64,000 bases of DNA from CCMP332 sp040218795 (lineage in GTDB: Bacteria; Bacteroidota; Bacteroidia; Cytophagales; CCMP332), in the NCBI GenBank assembly GCA_040218795.1, contig JAVJQT010000007.1:212606-276605 (forward strand), in the 5' to 3' direction. A program made the position numbers and the translations under genes. This document shows, one piece after another, positions 35,218-43,944 of this stretch. The first letter of the stretch is position 1. The number at the start of each line of letters is the position of its first letter. The notes under the pieces were generated by a model that saw nothing but the letters and a program-made list of their open reading frames with translations, did not search any database and had not been told where the DNA came from.

Positions 35218-35692
35218 ATAATAGGCAAACGGCCTGTGCTGAAACACCTTCTTCACGACCTTCAAAACCCAATTTTTCAGTAGTCGTAGCTTTAATAGAA
35301 ATATCTTCAATGTCAATCTGCAGAATTTCGGCAATCACTTTTTTCATTTCTTCTATGTAATCCATGACTTTTGGTTTTTGCAAACTCAGGGTAACATCGA
35401 TATTTCCTATTTCATAACCCTTATCATTGATAAGTTTAGCAACTTCCGATAGAAGTTTTTTGGAGTCTATGCCCTTATATTTTGGATCGGTATCCGGGAA
35501 ATGAAAACCAATATCTCTCAGATTTAAGGCTCCGAGCATCGCATCGCAAATAACATGGAGAATTACATCGGCATCTGAATGCCCCACTGAGCCTTTGATA
35601 TGTGGTATTTTAATACCTCCAAGCCATAATTCTTCATTTTCCGCCAGGCGATGAACATCATAACCAAGTCCTACCCTAATTTTTTTTATCAT
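35207..35692 (-). CDS. ispF: 2-C-methyl-D-erythritol 2,4-cyclodiphosphate synthase
   Basis: 161 residues. Cyclises CDP-methylerythritol phosphate in the MEP pathway of isoprenoid synthesis. The metal-binding residues Asp12, His14 and His46 are in place (GYDVHR, VILHVICDAMLGA), and KATTTEKLGFEGREEG is the conserved C-terminal signature. It is first in a two-gene minus-strand unit with mnmD and divergent from the E1 dehydrogenase gene. Confidence 0.97.
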   Translation of the reverse strand: MIKKIRVGLGYDVHRLAENEELWLGGIKIPHIKGSVGHSDADVILHVICDAMLGALNLRDIGFHFPDTDPKYKGIDSKKLLSEVAKLINDKGYEIGNIDVTLSLQKPKVMDYIEEMKKVIAEILQIDIEDISIKATTTEKLGFEGREEGVSAQAVCLLYEK

Positions 35693-35768
35693 CTCTCAAA
35701 AATAAAATATCGTAACAAATTTTTTGGCTATACCTTTCCTTCTAATTTTGAACTTGCAAAACACACCT

Positions 35769-37748
35769 ATGGAATTTGAAATAAAGGGAAAAAATAAGAA
35801 ACTCTTAAAGACACTTTATACCGAACTTCTTAAACCACGATTAATAGAAGAAAAAATGCTTATTCTATTAAGACAGGGCAAAATTTCAAAATGGTTTAGC
35901 GGTATTGGCCAGGAGGCTATTTCAATTGGAAGTGTGCTGGCGCTGGAAAAAGATGAATTCATTTTACCAATGCATCGCAATCTGGGCGTATTTACCGGCC
36001 GCGGAGTGGAGTACGGGCAGCTGTTTTCACAATTTCAGGGAAAAGAAACAGGATTTACCAAAGGCCGTGACAGGTCATTTCATTTTGGGAGTAAAAAACA
36101 CAACATTGTCGGCATGATTTCCCATTTGGGGCCTCAACTTTCTATTGCCGATGGGATTTCCCTCGCTCATAAAATCAATAAGGATAAAAAAGTTTCACTT
36201 GTATTTAGCGGAGATGGCGGTGCGAGCCAGGGAGAGTTTCATGAAGCTTTAAATGTAGCAGCGGTCTGGCATCTACCGGTCATATTTATGATTGAGAATA
36301 ACGGTTATGGCTTGTCTACACCCAGCGCAGAGCAGTTTAAGTTCAAATCATTTGTCGATAAGGGGCCGGGTTATGGAATAGATGCTGAAAGCATAGACGG
36401 CAACAACGTAATTGAAGTTTACGAAACCATTAAAAAATGGGCTCAATCACTGAAAAAAAATCCAAGGCCTGTAATAATTGAAGCCAATACATTTAGAATG
36501 AGGGGGCATGAAGAGGCCTCAGGCACAAAATATGTTCCCAAAAAACTAATGGACCATTGGGCTAAAAAAGATCCAATTGCCAATTTTGAAAAAGCTTTGC
36601 TCGATCACGGGATTATCGATGAAAATTTTATTTCGGCAACACGGATAAAAATTAACGAAGATATAAATAAGGGTCTTGAATCCGTCTATGCTACTCCGGC
36701 TATAAGTTCAGATGAAATTAGGGAAACCGAGGATCTTTTCAGCGAATATCAATTTAAAAGTTTAAGCCCAAAAACGAAGAAAAAAGAAGAAAAACGATTG
36801 GTAGACGCCATTCGCGAAGGCCTTTATCAGAGCATGGAAAAATTCCCCGATTTGATTTTGATGGGGCAGGATATTGCGGATTATGGCGGGGTATTTAAAG
36901 TAACCGAAGGGTTTCTTCAAAAATTTGGTAAGGAAAGAGTAAGGAATACGCCGCTTTGTGAATCTGCAATCATTGGAATTGGATTGGGACTGTCAATCAT
37001 GGGAAAAAAGAGCATGATTGAAATGCAGTTTGCAGATTTTGTTACCTGTGGCTTTAATCAGATTATAAACAATCTTGCCAAAATACATTACCGTTGGAGT
37101 CAAAATGCCGATGTGGTTATTCGAATGCCCACCGGTGCCGGTGTGGGAGCGGGACCGTTTCACTCACAGTCCAATGAAGCCTGGTTTTTTCACACACCAG
37201 GTTTAAAAATTGTTTATCCTTCTACACCTTATTATGCCAAAGGCCTTATGATAAGTGCAATTGAAGACCCGAATCCGTATTTGTTTTTTGAACATAAATA
37301 TTTGTATCGATCAATAAATGAGGAAATACCGATTGACTACTACAACATAGAAGTAGGAAAAGGACGTATTGCCAAAGAAGGAAATGAAATAAGCATAATT
37401 ACCTATGGAATGGGTGTGCATTGGGCTTTACAGATAGCAGATGAATACGAAGAAGGGTTTATTGAAGTTGTAGATATGTATTCACTTTTGCCATGGGATA
37501 AGGAATTGCTAATGAAAAGTGTTTCGAAAACCGGGAAAGTACTCATCTTGCATGAAGATACATTAACCGGCGGCATTGGGGCAGAGTGGTCCGCTTGGAT
37601 ATCCGAGCATTGCTTTGAAAAACTGGATGCACCTGTTATTAGAGTAGCTTCACTGGATACACCAGTACCATTCGCAGCAAATCTTGAACAAAACTTTTTG
37701 CCAAAGGCACGCTTAAAGGGTAAATTAGCAGAACTTATTGCCTATTGA
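35769..37748 (+). CDS. Fused alpha-beta 2-oxoacid dehydrogenase E1
   Basis: 659 residues from the ATG at 35769 (MEFEIKGKNKKLLKTL). The N-terminal half is the thiamine-dependent E1 alpha part: HRNLGVF, GDGGASQGEFHEALN and IENNGYGLSTP form the ThDP motif (GDG…N). The C-terminal half, from about residue 335, is the beta part with LMGQDIADYGGVFKVTEGF and PFHSQSNEAWFFHTPGLKI. The fused layout is common in Bacteroidota. The substrate is probably branched-chain or 2-oxoglutarate/pyruvate class; I cannot choose. The small lipoprotein gene starts 4 bases before its stop. lipA lies 3.3 kb further in the same orientation. Confidence 0.9.
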   Translation: MEFEIKGKNKKLLKTLYTELLKPRLIEEKMLILLRQGKISKWFSGIGQEAISIGSVLALEKDEFILPMHRNLGVFTGRGVEYGQLFSQFQGKETGFTKGRDRSFHFGSKKHNIVGMISHLGPQLSIADGISLAHKINKDKKVSLVFSGDGGASQGEFHEALNVAAVWHLPVIFMIENNGYGLSTPSAEQFKFKSFVDKGPGYGIDAESIDGNNVIEVYETIKKWAQSLKKNPRPVIIEANTFRMRGHEEASGTKYVPKKLMDHWAKKDPIANFEKALLDHGIIDENFISATRIKINEDINKGLESVYATPAISSDEIRETEDLFSEYQFKSLSPKTKKKEEKRLVDAIREGLYQSMEKFPDLILMGQDIADYGGVFKVTEGFLQKFGKERVRNTPLCESAIIGIGLGLSIMGKKSMIEMQFADFVTCGFNQIINNLAKIHYRWSQNADVVIRMPTGAGVGAGPFHSQSNEAWFFHTPGLKIVYPSTPYYAKGLMISAIEDPNPYLFFEHKYLYRSINEEIPIDYYNIEVGKGRIAKEGNEISIITYGMGVHWALQIADEYEEGFIEVVDMYSLLPWDKELLMKSVSKTGKVLILHEDTLTGGIGAEWSAWISEHCFEKLDAPVIRVASLDTPVPFAANLEQNFLPKARLKGKLAELIAY

Positions 37749-37951
37749 AGCTCAGACTCAATAAATATATAGCGATTTTTTCATCGCTCATCCTGCTTTC
37801 GGGATGTGCATGGGGTCGTTATCCCTGTCCTGATCCGGTTAAAGAGAAGAATTCAGAAAAAGACGGCACAGGAATTACGCTCATTGAAGTTAAACGAGAT
37901 AAAAAAGGAATACTTAAAAAGAAACAGCCAAAGAGAATTAAACGTAAGTAA
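37745..37951 (+). CDS. Small basic lipoprotein
   Basis: 68 residues, TTG start overlapping the E1 stop codon by 4 bases. Signal peptide with LILLSGCAWG: Cys21 is the lipidation site. The mature part is basic and Lys-rich (KRDKKGILKKKQPKRIKRK end), with a CPDP motif and a charged centre. No family known. It precedes the repeat-rich secreted protein at 37.99 kb by 35 bases, so the two are probably made together; a physical link is a guess. Confidence 0.6.
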   Translation: MKLRLNKYIAIFSSLILLSGCAWGRYPCPDPVKEKNSEKDGTGITLIEVKRDKKGILKKKQPKRIKRK

Positions 37952-37986
37952 CAATTCTGAACCCTAGAATCATACATATCGCCACA

Positions 37987-39888
37987 ATGCTTTTGTTTAT
38001 ATCTCTTTCTGCTATGGCTCAAAGAAGAGGTTTAAATGAAAATACAGGTCAGAAAAAGAAGGAACCTCAGGAAATTTTTGATACGGAGTCGGCACAAAAA
38101 TTGACCGATTCGCAAATCAGTAAATTCAAAGGCAATATCGATTTAAATATTCGAGACAAACGATTACGCCAAATTCAAAAAATGAATAATAAAGGCACTG
38201 CTCGTATCAATCCGGGTACCAGAAAAAGAAGTCTTAGAATTCTTTCCAGAAAATCCGATAAGTACAGAAATTTTAATGAGGGGATTGACCTGAAGGAGTT
38301 AGACAGGCGTATTGCGGAAATCGAAAAGACCAATTACGGAAAAGCTCAGCGTGGAAGACCATTGTCAAAAAGTTATTATCAAAAACTTCAGGCTCAAAAA
38401 GCTCAGAAATATGGGAAATTTCAGCAGGGAATTGATTTGCGCGAAAGAGATAAACGAATTGCCGAAATAGAAAAAACAAATTACGGGAAAGCACAAAGAG
38501 GAAGGCCATTGTCAAAAGATTATGTGCGAAAGTTGGCAATACAGAAAGCGAGAAAAACCGTTGATTTTCAGCAGGGGATAAATTTGACCGCCCGGGATAA
38601 ACGATTGGCAGAAATTGATAAAATAAACAGAAAGAACAACAAATTGGGGATGATTGACCTTAGAGAAAGAGATAAGCGAATCGCAGAGGTTGAAAAAAGC
38701 AATTATAAACAGGCCGCACATGGTCGGCCCCTGACCAAAAAAATTGTAGATGCGATGTGGATTGAAAAACAGCGAAAATACGGTGATTACCAACAAGGGA
38801 TAAATGTAAGTGCCAGAGATAAGCGATTAGCGGAAATTGATAAAATGAACCGTAAGCAATTATCAAATGCAAGACCGATGTCTGAAAAGAAAGTGGCTTC
38901 GCTTTGGGTGGAACGTCAAAGACGCTATACGGATTTTCAAGATGGTATTGATATGGCTGCCCGTGACAAAAGGTTAGCGGAAATTGACAAAATGAATCGC
39001 AAGCAATTGTCGAATGCCAGGCCGATGAGTGAAAAGCAGGTCAATGCCCTTTGGATTGAGCGACAAAGACGATATACAGATTTTCAGGATGGCATTGATA
39101 TGACTGCCAGAGACAAGAGATTAGCTGAAATAGACAAGATAAACCGCGAGAAAATAGGAACCGGAAAAGGCCTTTCTGAAAAACAAGTCCAAGGAATATG
39201 GATAGAAAGACAAAGAAGGTATACCGATTTTCAGGATGGGATAGATCTGGCAGCCCGCGATAAACGCCTGGCGGAAATTGATAAAATGAATCGGAAAAAA
39301 ATGGCCAAAGGCCGTCCAATGACCGATAAGAAAACAGAGACATTATGGATCGAGCGACAAAGACGTTATGCAGATTTTCAGGATGGAGTTGATCTGGCTG
39401 CAAGGGACAAGCGGATTGCAGAAATAGACAAAATGAACCGCAAAAAAATGGGTAAGGGCCGTTTAATGACTGAGAAGAAAGCCACTGAAAAACAAAGAGC
39501 ACAGGATCAAATTGCCGCTAATTTTAATCCGCCCACAGTAGACTTAGCTGCAAGAACAAAAAATATTCTTGAGAAAGATAAAGAAATGGCAAAGTGGCGC
39601 GGAGATCAGATTGACCTGAAAGCCAAAGAAGACAAGCGAAAGGAAAACATGAAGACCATTGCTGATTACAGGGGGGATATCAAAGCCTTTAAAGCCGGAG
39701 AAGACATGCATCCAAGTGTAACTTTTAGAACTGCGGGAGAAAAAACCAGCGTAAGCAGAAAGCAGCGTTATCAGAAAAGAATGTACCGCAGACTTAGAAA
39801 ATCAGAAAAAGATCTTCCTCCATTTCTCAAGGATAAATTGGAAGCCCCCAAATACATGAAAGAAGAAGCTGAAATTTGGCATGACTGA
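37987..39888 (+). CDS. Exported basic protein of about ten 49-residue repeats
   Basis: 633 residues, unknown function. The start is uncertain: the ATG at 37987 gives a short signal segment (LLFISLSAMAQ), while the frame is open upstream through LNPRIIHIAT, which would give a better one from a non-ATG codon. From about residue 49, a unit of 49 residues recurs about ten times, pattern: (D/N)-L-x2-RDKR(L/I)AEI(D/E)K-x-NR/Y…GRPxS/T-x-K…W(I/V)ERQRRYxDFQDGI. Later copies are nearly identical. Strongly basic with high Arg/Lys. No family recognised. The end overlaps ytxJ by 8 bases. Confidence 0.7.
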   Translation: MLLFISLSAMAQRRGLNENTGQKKKEPQEIFDTESAQKLTDSQISKFKGNIDLNIRDKRLRQIQKMNNKGTARINPGTRKRSLRILSRKSDKYRNFNEGIDLKELDRRIAEIEKTNYGKAQRGRPLSKSYYQKLQAQKAQKYGKFQQGIDLRERDKRIAEIEKTNYGKAQRGRPLSKDYVRKLAIQKARKTVDFQQGINLTARDKRLAEIDKINRKNNKLGMIDLRERDKRIAEVEKSNYKQAAHGRPLTKKIVDAMWIEKQRKYGDYQQGINVSARDKRLAEIDKMNRKQLSNARPMSEKKVASLWVERQRRYTDFQDGIDMAARDKRLAEIDKMNRKQLSNARPMSEKQVNALWIERQRRYTDFQDGIDMTARDKRLAEIDKINREKIGTGKGLSEKQVQGIWIERQRRYTDFQDGIDLAARDKRLAEIDKMNRKKMAKGRPMTDKKTETLWIERQRRYADFQDGVDLAARDKRIAEIDKMNRKKMGKGRLMTEKKATEKQRAQDQIAANFNPPTVDLAARTKNILEKDKEMAKWRGDQIDLKAKEDKRKENMKTIADYRGDIKAFKAGEDMHPSVTFRTAGEKTSVSRKQRYQKRMYRRLRKSEKDLPPFLKDKLEAPKYMKEEAEIWHD

Positions 39889-40225
39889 GAACGAAAAATG
39901 GATAGAATTAACAGATTCTAAGCAATTAGATGAGCTTGACAGGGAATCAGAAGACATACCGGTTGTAATATTTAAGCATAGCACAAGCTGTTCAATCAGC
40001 GCTATGGCATGGGGGAGATTTAACCGAGGCCTTGAAAGCCATCCCGAAAAAGAATGCAAATATTATTATTTGGATTTGTTGAAATACAGGACGATTTCAC
40101 ATGAGATTTCGGAGAAATATGAAATAAGACATGAATCCCCCCAAATTTTAATAATTTTGAAAGGAAAATGCATTCAGAATGCCTCACATTTTGATGTCAA
40201 TTTTTCAAAGGTACCGGGATATTAG
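39881..40225 (+). CDS. ytxJ: Bacillithiol-system redox protein YtxJ (monothiol bacilliredoxin)
   Basis: 114 residues. The KHSTSCSISAMAWGRF segment is the YtxJ family core, with the Cys of CSIS in the position of a single active thiol (monothiol bacilliredoxin-like, thioredoxin fold, DUF2847). Also visible are YRTISHEISEKYEIRHESPQ and the C-terminal ASHFDV. Family members are thought to remove bacillithiol from mixed disulphides on proteins. It fits with bshC at 26.9 kb. The coding frame overlaps the repeat protein by 8 bases. Confidence 0.88.
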   Translation: MTENEKWIELTDSKQLDELDRESEDIPVVIFKHSTSCSISAMAWGRFNRGLESHPEKECKYYYLDLLKYRTISHEISEKYEIRHESPQILIILKGKCIQNASHFDVNFSKVPGY

Positions 40226-40284
40226 AGCAATTTGAACAATTACTGTATTATATTAGTTTGAACTAATACCAAAACAAGATTTTA

Positions 40285-40995
40285 TTGCGTAACATATTTT
40301 ACATATTAATCTTTCTTTTTTTTAGCTTATCTCCACTTCGAGCACAGTTTGATGAGGTGATCTACGATAGAGAGTTTACTTATGGCATTACTACAAATAC
40401 CAATGTCTTTCTTGCGGGCTTTTCATTTAAATTTTCAAAATTTCTCAGCAAAGAAGTCAATCATCATATTGGCTTTGAATTGTCAAATTTGAAACATCCA
40501 AAAGAAGAGCGCTATACCAATATTTATGGCAACACATTTATTTACAATAAGCAATATTTTGTTTTTCCCCTCAGAGCCAATTATGGCCGCGAATATATTT
40601 TATTCAGAAAAACACCCTACGAAGGCATGCAATTGAGTTTGAATGTAGCTGTAGGACCTACTTTTGCGCTTGTTAAGCCATACTATGTTATTTACGATAG
40701 GGGCGATTCACAAAGACAGGAGCCATATGATCCGAGAATTCACGAAGATGAAAACAGAATTCTTGATGGGGGAGGAATATTTAGAGGTTTGGATAGGGGA
40801 AGATTTGAATTTGGCTTGCACATGAAAAATTCTCTGGCATTTGAGTTTGGTAAATTTGGTAATGATGTTGCAGGACTAGAACTGGGAATGTTGATAGAAG
40901 GCTATAATAAAAATATAGAAATATTGCCCTTCGCGCCAAACAACCCTGTTTTTTCCACTTTATTTTTAACATTGTTTTACGGTTCCAGAAAATAG
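40285..40995 (+). CDS. Outer membrane beta-barrel protein of unknown function
   Basis: 236 residues, TTG start at 40285. Signal peptide of about 20 residues ending near LRAQF. The remainder is strand-rich with aromatic ends (FGLHMKNSLAFEFG, GLELGMLIEGYN) and ends FSTLFLTLFYGSRK. I do not know a named family; I associate proteins of this pattern near lipA with Bacteroidota. The lipA start follows 11 bases downstream, so the two are probably in one transcript. Confidence 0.65.
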   Translation: MRNIFYILIFLFFSLSPLRAQFDEVIYDREFTYGITTNTNVFLAGFSFKFSKFLSKEVNHHIGFELSNLKHPKEERYTNIYGNTFIYNKQYFVFPLRANYGREYILFRKTPYEGMQLSLNVAVGPTFALVKPYYVIYDRGDSQRQEPYDPRIHEDENRILDGGGIFRGLDRGRFEFGLHMKNSLAFEFGKFGNDVAGLELGMLIEGYNKNIEILPFAPNNPVFSTLFLTLFYGSRK

Positions 40996-41006
40996 ATAAG
41001 GAATTA

Positions 41007-41879
41007 ATGATTGAATTACCCGTAATAGAGGAAAAGAAAAAAGTAAGACCTGACTGGCTGAGAGTGAAATTGCCAATTGGCGATAAGTACAAACGCGTTC
41101 GCGAGTTGGTAGATAAATATAAGCTCCATACCATTTGTGAAAGCGGTAATTGCCCGAACATGGGCGAATGTTGGGGAGAGGGTACAGCTACTTTTATGAT
41201 TCTGGGAAATGTTTGTACCAGAAGCTGTTCTTTTTGTGCAGTTAAAACGGGACGGCCTCCTGAGTATGATGAACAAGAGCCAGAAAGAGTGGCCGAGGCG
41301 ATTTATTTGATGAAAGTAAAGCATGCGGTTTTAACCTCGGTCAATAGGGATGAGTTAAAAGATCGTGGAGCTGAAATTTGGTACAGAACCGTAAGAGCTA
41401 TTAAAGAAGTAAGTCCTGAAACAACCATTGAAACATTAATTCCCGATGTTAAAGGAAATTGGGAAGCACTTGAAAGAATGATTTCTGCCGGACAGGAGGT
41501 GGTTTCGCATAATGTAGAAACTGTGGAAGAACTGTATCGACAAGTAAGGCCACAAGCAAAATACTACAGAAGCCTTGAGCAGATTAAACGAACCAAGGAA
41601 TACGGCAAACGAACAAAATCGGGCATCATGCTCGGACTCGGCGAGACAAAAGATCAGGTATTTAAAGCCATTGATGACCTGGTGGAACACGGTTTGGATA
41701 TTTTGACCCTGGGACAATATTTACAACCAACAAAAATGCATTTGGAAGTGGCTGAGTTTATTCACCCTGATGTTTTTGATATGTACAAAAAGGAAGGATT
41801 GCAACGCGGCTTAAAATATGTTGAGTCCGGACCTTTGGTAAGATCTTCCTATCATGCAGAAAGGCATGTAAACGTTTAA
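41007..41879 (+). CDS. lipA: Lipoyl synthase
   Basis: 290 residues. A radical SAM enzyme that inserts two sulphur atoms into octanoylated carrier domains. The auxiliary cluster Cys are 44, 49 and 55 (ICESGNCPNMGECW), the radical SAM Cys 70, 74 and 77 (CTRSCSFCAV), and the C-terminal RSSYHA serine ligand is present. Lipoyl groups serve the E2 partners of the E1 encoded at 35.8 kb; no lipB or E2 gene is in this window. It precedes the tetrapyrrole-type methylase gene by 3 bases. Confidence 0.97.
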   Translation: MIELPVIEEKKKVRPDWLRVKLPIGDKYKRVRELVDKYKLHTICESGNCPNMGECWGEGTATFMILGNVCTRSCSFCAVKTGRPPEYDEQEPERVAEAIYLMKVKHAVLTSVNRDELKDRGAEIWYRTVRAIKEVSPETTIETLIPDVKGNWEALERMISAGQEVVSHNVETVEELYRQVRPQAKYYRSLEQIKRTKEYGKRTKSGIMLGLGETKDQVFKAIDDLVEHGLDILTLGQYLQPTKMHLEVAEFIHPDVFDMYKKEGLQRGLKYVESGPLVRSSYHAERHVNV

Positions 41880-41882
41880 ATA

Positions 41883-42581
41883 TTGGCCGGAAATATTTAT
41901 CTCATTCCAACACCAATTTCTGAAGAGGGGTATGGGCATCTTCCCGAAATTTCAAAAGAACTTATTAGAGGACTCGAGCTCTATTTTGTTGAGAACCAAA
42001 AAAATAGCAGAAGATTTATCAAAATGCTTCATCCCGAAGCAGTCATAGACAATCTTGAATTTGTCGATATTGGAAAATATTCCGATAAGGATTTGATTCA
42101 GGAAGGACTTCAAAAAGTCTGGCTTGGGAAAAATGCGGCAATTCTTTCCGATGTCGGTTGTCCCGGAATTGGCGATCCGGGTCATGAATTGATTTTGGAA
42201 GCTCAGAATTCCGGTGTTCGCATAATTCCTTTGGCAGGACCAAATTCATTTATGATGGCGTTGATGGCTTCCGGTCTCAACGGACAGGAATTCAGGTTTC
42301 ATGGCTATTTACCCATTGATAAAAATCAAAGAAAGGCCAAGCTTAAAAATATGAGTGCTGATGTTTTAAAAACAGGAGAATCGCAGATTTTTATGGATAC
42401 ACCTTATCGGAATCAGCAGGTTCTAAGCGATATAATACAATCATGTCCGGCCAATGTGAATTTATGTATAGCAGAAGAAATCACAGGAAAAAAGGAATCC
42501 ATTTTGACGATGCCGGTTAAGGATTGGAAAAAAATAAATAAGAAAATTGACAAGCATCCGGTGGTATTTATTCTAGGATAA
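41883..42581 (+). CDS. SAM-dependent methyltransferase, tetrapyrrole methylase (RsmI-like) fold
   Basis: 232 residues, TTG start at 41883. N-terminal GNIYLIPTPIS and central LSDVGCPGIGDPGHELI with a later IPLAGPNSFMMAL match the tetrapyrrole methylase fold, the group that holds the rRNA methylase RsmI. Unlike RsmI, the GTPxGN-type start is replaced by PTPISEEG, so the target may differ. The gene is co-oriented with lipA (3-base gap) and stands before metK, which makes its cofactor, a suggestive but not conclusive link. Confidence 0.75.
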   Translation: MAGNIYLIPTPISEEGYGHLPEISKELIRGLELYFVENQKNSRRFIKMLHPEAVIDNLEFVDIGKYSDKDLIQEGLQKVWLGKNAAILSDVGCPGIGDPGHELILEAQNSGVRIIPLAGPNSFMMALMASGLNGQEFRFHGYLPIDKNQRKAKLKNMSADVLKTGESQIFMDTPYRNQQVLSDIIQSCPANVNLCIAEEITGKKESILTMPVKDWKKINKKIDKHPVVFILG

Positions 42582-42592
42582 TTCAATCTAAG

Positions 42593-42623
42593 TTTAAAAT
42601 TCTTTTCAATACTTTTATATTTG
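42593..42623 (+). promoter_or_regulatory. Possible promoter of metK
   Basis: The -7 element TATATTTG is at 42616-42623, 29 bases before the start codon. Only a weak TTT at about 42593-42595 stands in the -33 position, with no TTG at the right spacing. Confidence 0.4.
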
Positions 42624-42651
42624 TGCCTCTTAAAAATTCACAGCTTTTAAT

Positions 42652-43914
42652 ATGCCTTATCTTTTTACATCAGAATCGGTGTCTGAAGGACATCCGGATA
42701 AAGTAGCAGATCAAATTTCAGATGCGCTTCTCGACCATTTTTTAGCTTTTGATCCACATTCAAAAGTGGCTTGTGAAACATTAGTTACGACAGGGCAGGT
42801 GGTGCTTGCCGGCGAAGTGAAATCCGATACTTATTTAGATGTTCAGCAAATCGCCAGGGATGTCATCAATAAAATAGGATATACAAAAGGAGCTTATATG
42901 TTTGAAGGCGACAGCTGTGGCGTATTGTCAGCGATACACGAACAGTCTGACGATATCAATCAGGGTGTTGATCGAGGAGAAGTGGAAGAGCAAGGCGCCG
43001 GTGATCAGGGAATGATGTTTGGTTATGCCACCAATGAAACCCAAAACTATATGCCATTGGCATTGGATCTTTCGCATAAAATTCTAGAGGTTTTGGCTGA
43101 ATTGAGAAGGGAAAAAAAGGAAATGGATTATTTGCGACCTGATTCTAAAGCGCAGGTAACCATTGAATACGATGATAATCACAAACCGATAAGAATAGAT
43201 GCAATAGTAGTCAGTACCCAGCACGACGATTTCGACGAAGAGGGAAAAATGCTCAAGCGAATTAAAAATGACATCATTAATATTTTAATTCCAAGAGTAA
43301 AAAAACAATTGCGACCTGAGATCCAGGCTTTGTTTACAAATGAAATTAAATACCATATCAATCCTACCGGAAAATTTGTGATCGGCGGACCACATGGCGA
43401 CACCGGATTGACGGGAAGAAAAATAATTGTCGATACTTATGGGGGTAAAGGTGCTCATGGCGGAGGTGCATTTTCAGGGAAAGATCCTTCTAAAGTTGAC
43501 AGATCGGCAGCTTATGCGACCCGACACATCGCTAAAAATCTTGTAGCTGCGGGAGTGTGCGATCAAATTTTGGTACAGGTTTCTTATGCCATTGGAGTTG
43601 TGGAACCAACATCAATATTTGTAGATACTTATGGAACAGCAAAAGTTGCTTTAAACGATGGGGAGATTGCAAAAAAGGTTTCTGAGATTTTTGACATGCG
43701 ACCCGGGATAATTGAAAAGCGACTGAAATTAAGAAATCCCATCTACGGCCCTTCGGCTGCCTATGGACACATGGGTAGGAAATCTGAAATAGTGAAGCGA
43801 AGTTTTTCAAGACCTGATGGAAGGGGAAAAGAAATCAAAGAAATTGAAGTTGAATTATTTACCTGGGAAAAACTGGATTATCTGGATCAGGTAAAAAAAG
43901 CATTTGGAGTATAA
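42652..43914 (+). CDS. metK: S-adenosylmethionine synthetase
   Basis: 420 residues, a slightly long MetK. Makes S-adenosylmethionine from methionine and ATP. Visible: FTSESVSEGHPDKVADQ (ATP-binding N-terminus), GAGDQGMMFGYA, GGPHGDTGLTGRKIIVDTYGG (phosphate loop region) and GGGAFSGKDPSKVDRSAAY, then DLR-type C-terminus. A perfect eight-base hairpin terminator follows at 43921. In front lies the -7 motif TATATTTG (42616-42623). Confidence 0.98.
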   Translation: MPYLFTSESVSEGHPDKVADQISDALLDHFLAFDPHSKVACETLVTTGQVVLAGEVKSDTYLDVQQIARDVINKIGYTKGAYMFEGDSCGVLSAIHEQSDDINQGVDRGEVEEQGAGDQGMMFGYATNETQNYMPLALDLSHKILEVLAELRREKKEMDYLRPDSKAQVTIEYDDNHKPIRIDAIVVSTQHDDFDEEGKMLKRIKNDIINILIPRVKKQLRPEIQALFTNEIKYHINPTGKFVIGGPHGDTGLTGRKIIVDTYGGKGAHGGGAFSGKDPSKVDRSAAYATRHIAKNLVAAGVCDQILVQVSYAIGVVEPTSIFVDTYGTAKVALNDGEIAKKVSEIFDMRPGIIEKRLKLRNPIYGPSAAYGHMGRKSEIVKRSFSRPDGRGKEIKEIEVELFTWEKLDYLDQVKKAFGV

Positions 43915-43920
43915 AAAAGA

Positions 43921-43944
43921 AAAGCGGCATAAGCCGCTTTTTTT
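43921..43944. terminator. Bidirectional terminator between metK and hpf
   Basis: Perfect eight-base stem AAAGCGGC (43921-43928) and GCCGCTTT (43933-43940), four-base loop, T-run to 43944 and A-run before it. It lies between convergent metK and the hibernation factor gene. Confidence 0.92.

Noticed and set aside
38512..38796. Antisense open frames opposite the repeat protein (several on the minus strand, 38.2-39.5 kb)
   Set aside because: They repeat with the same 147-base period as the plus-strand gene and have unlikely amino acid composition rich in Phe, Ser and Leu.
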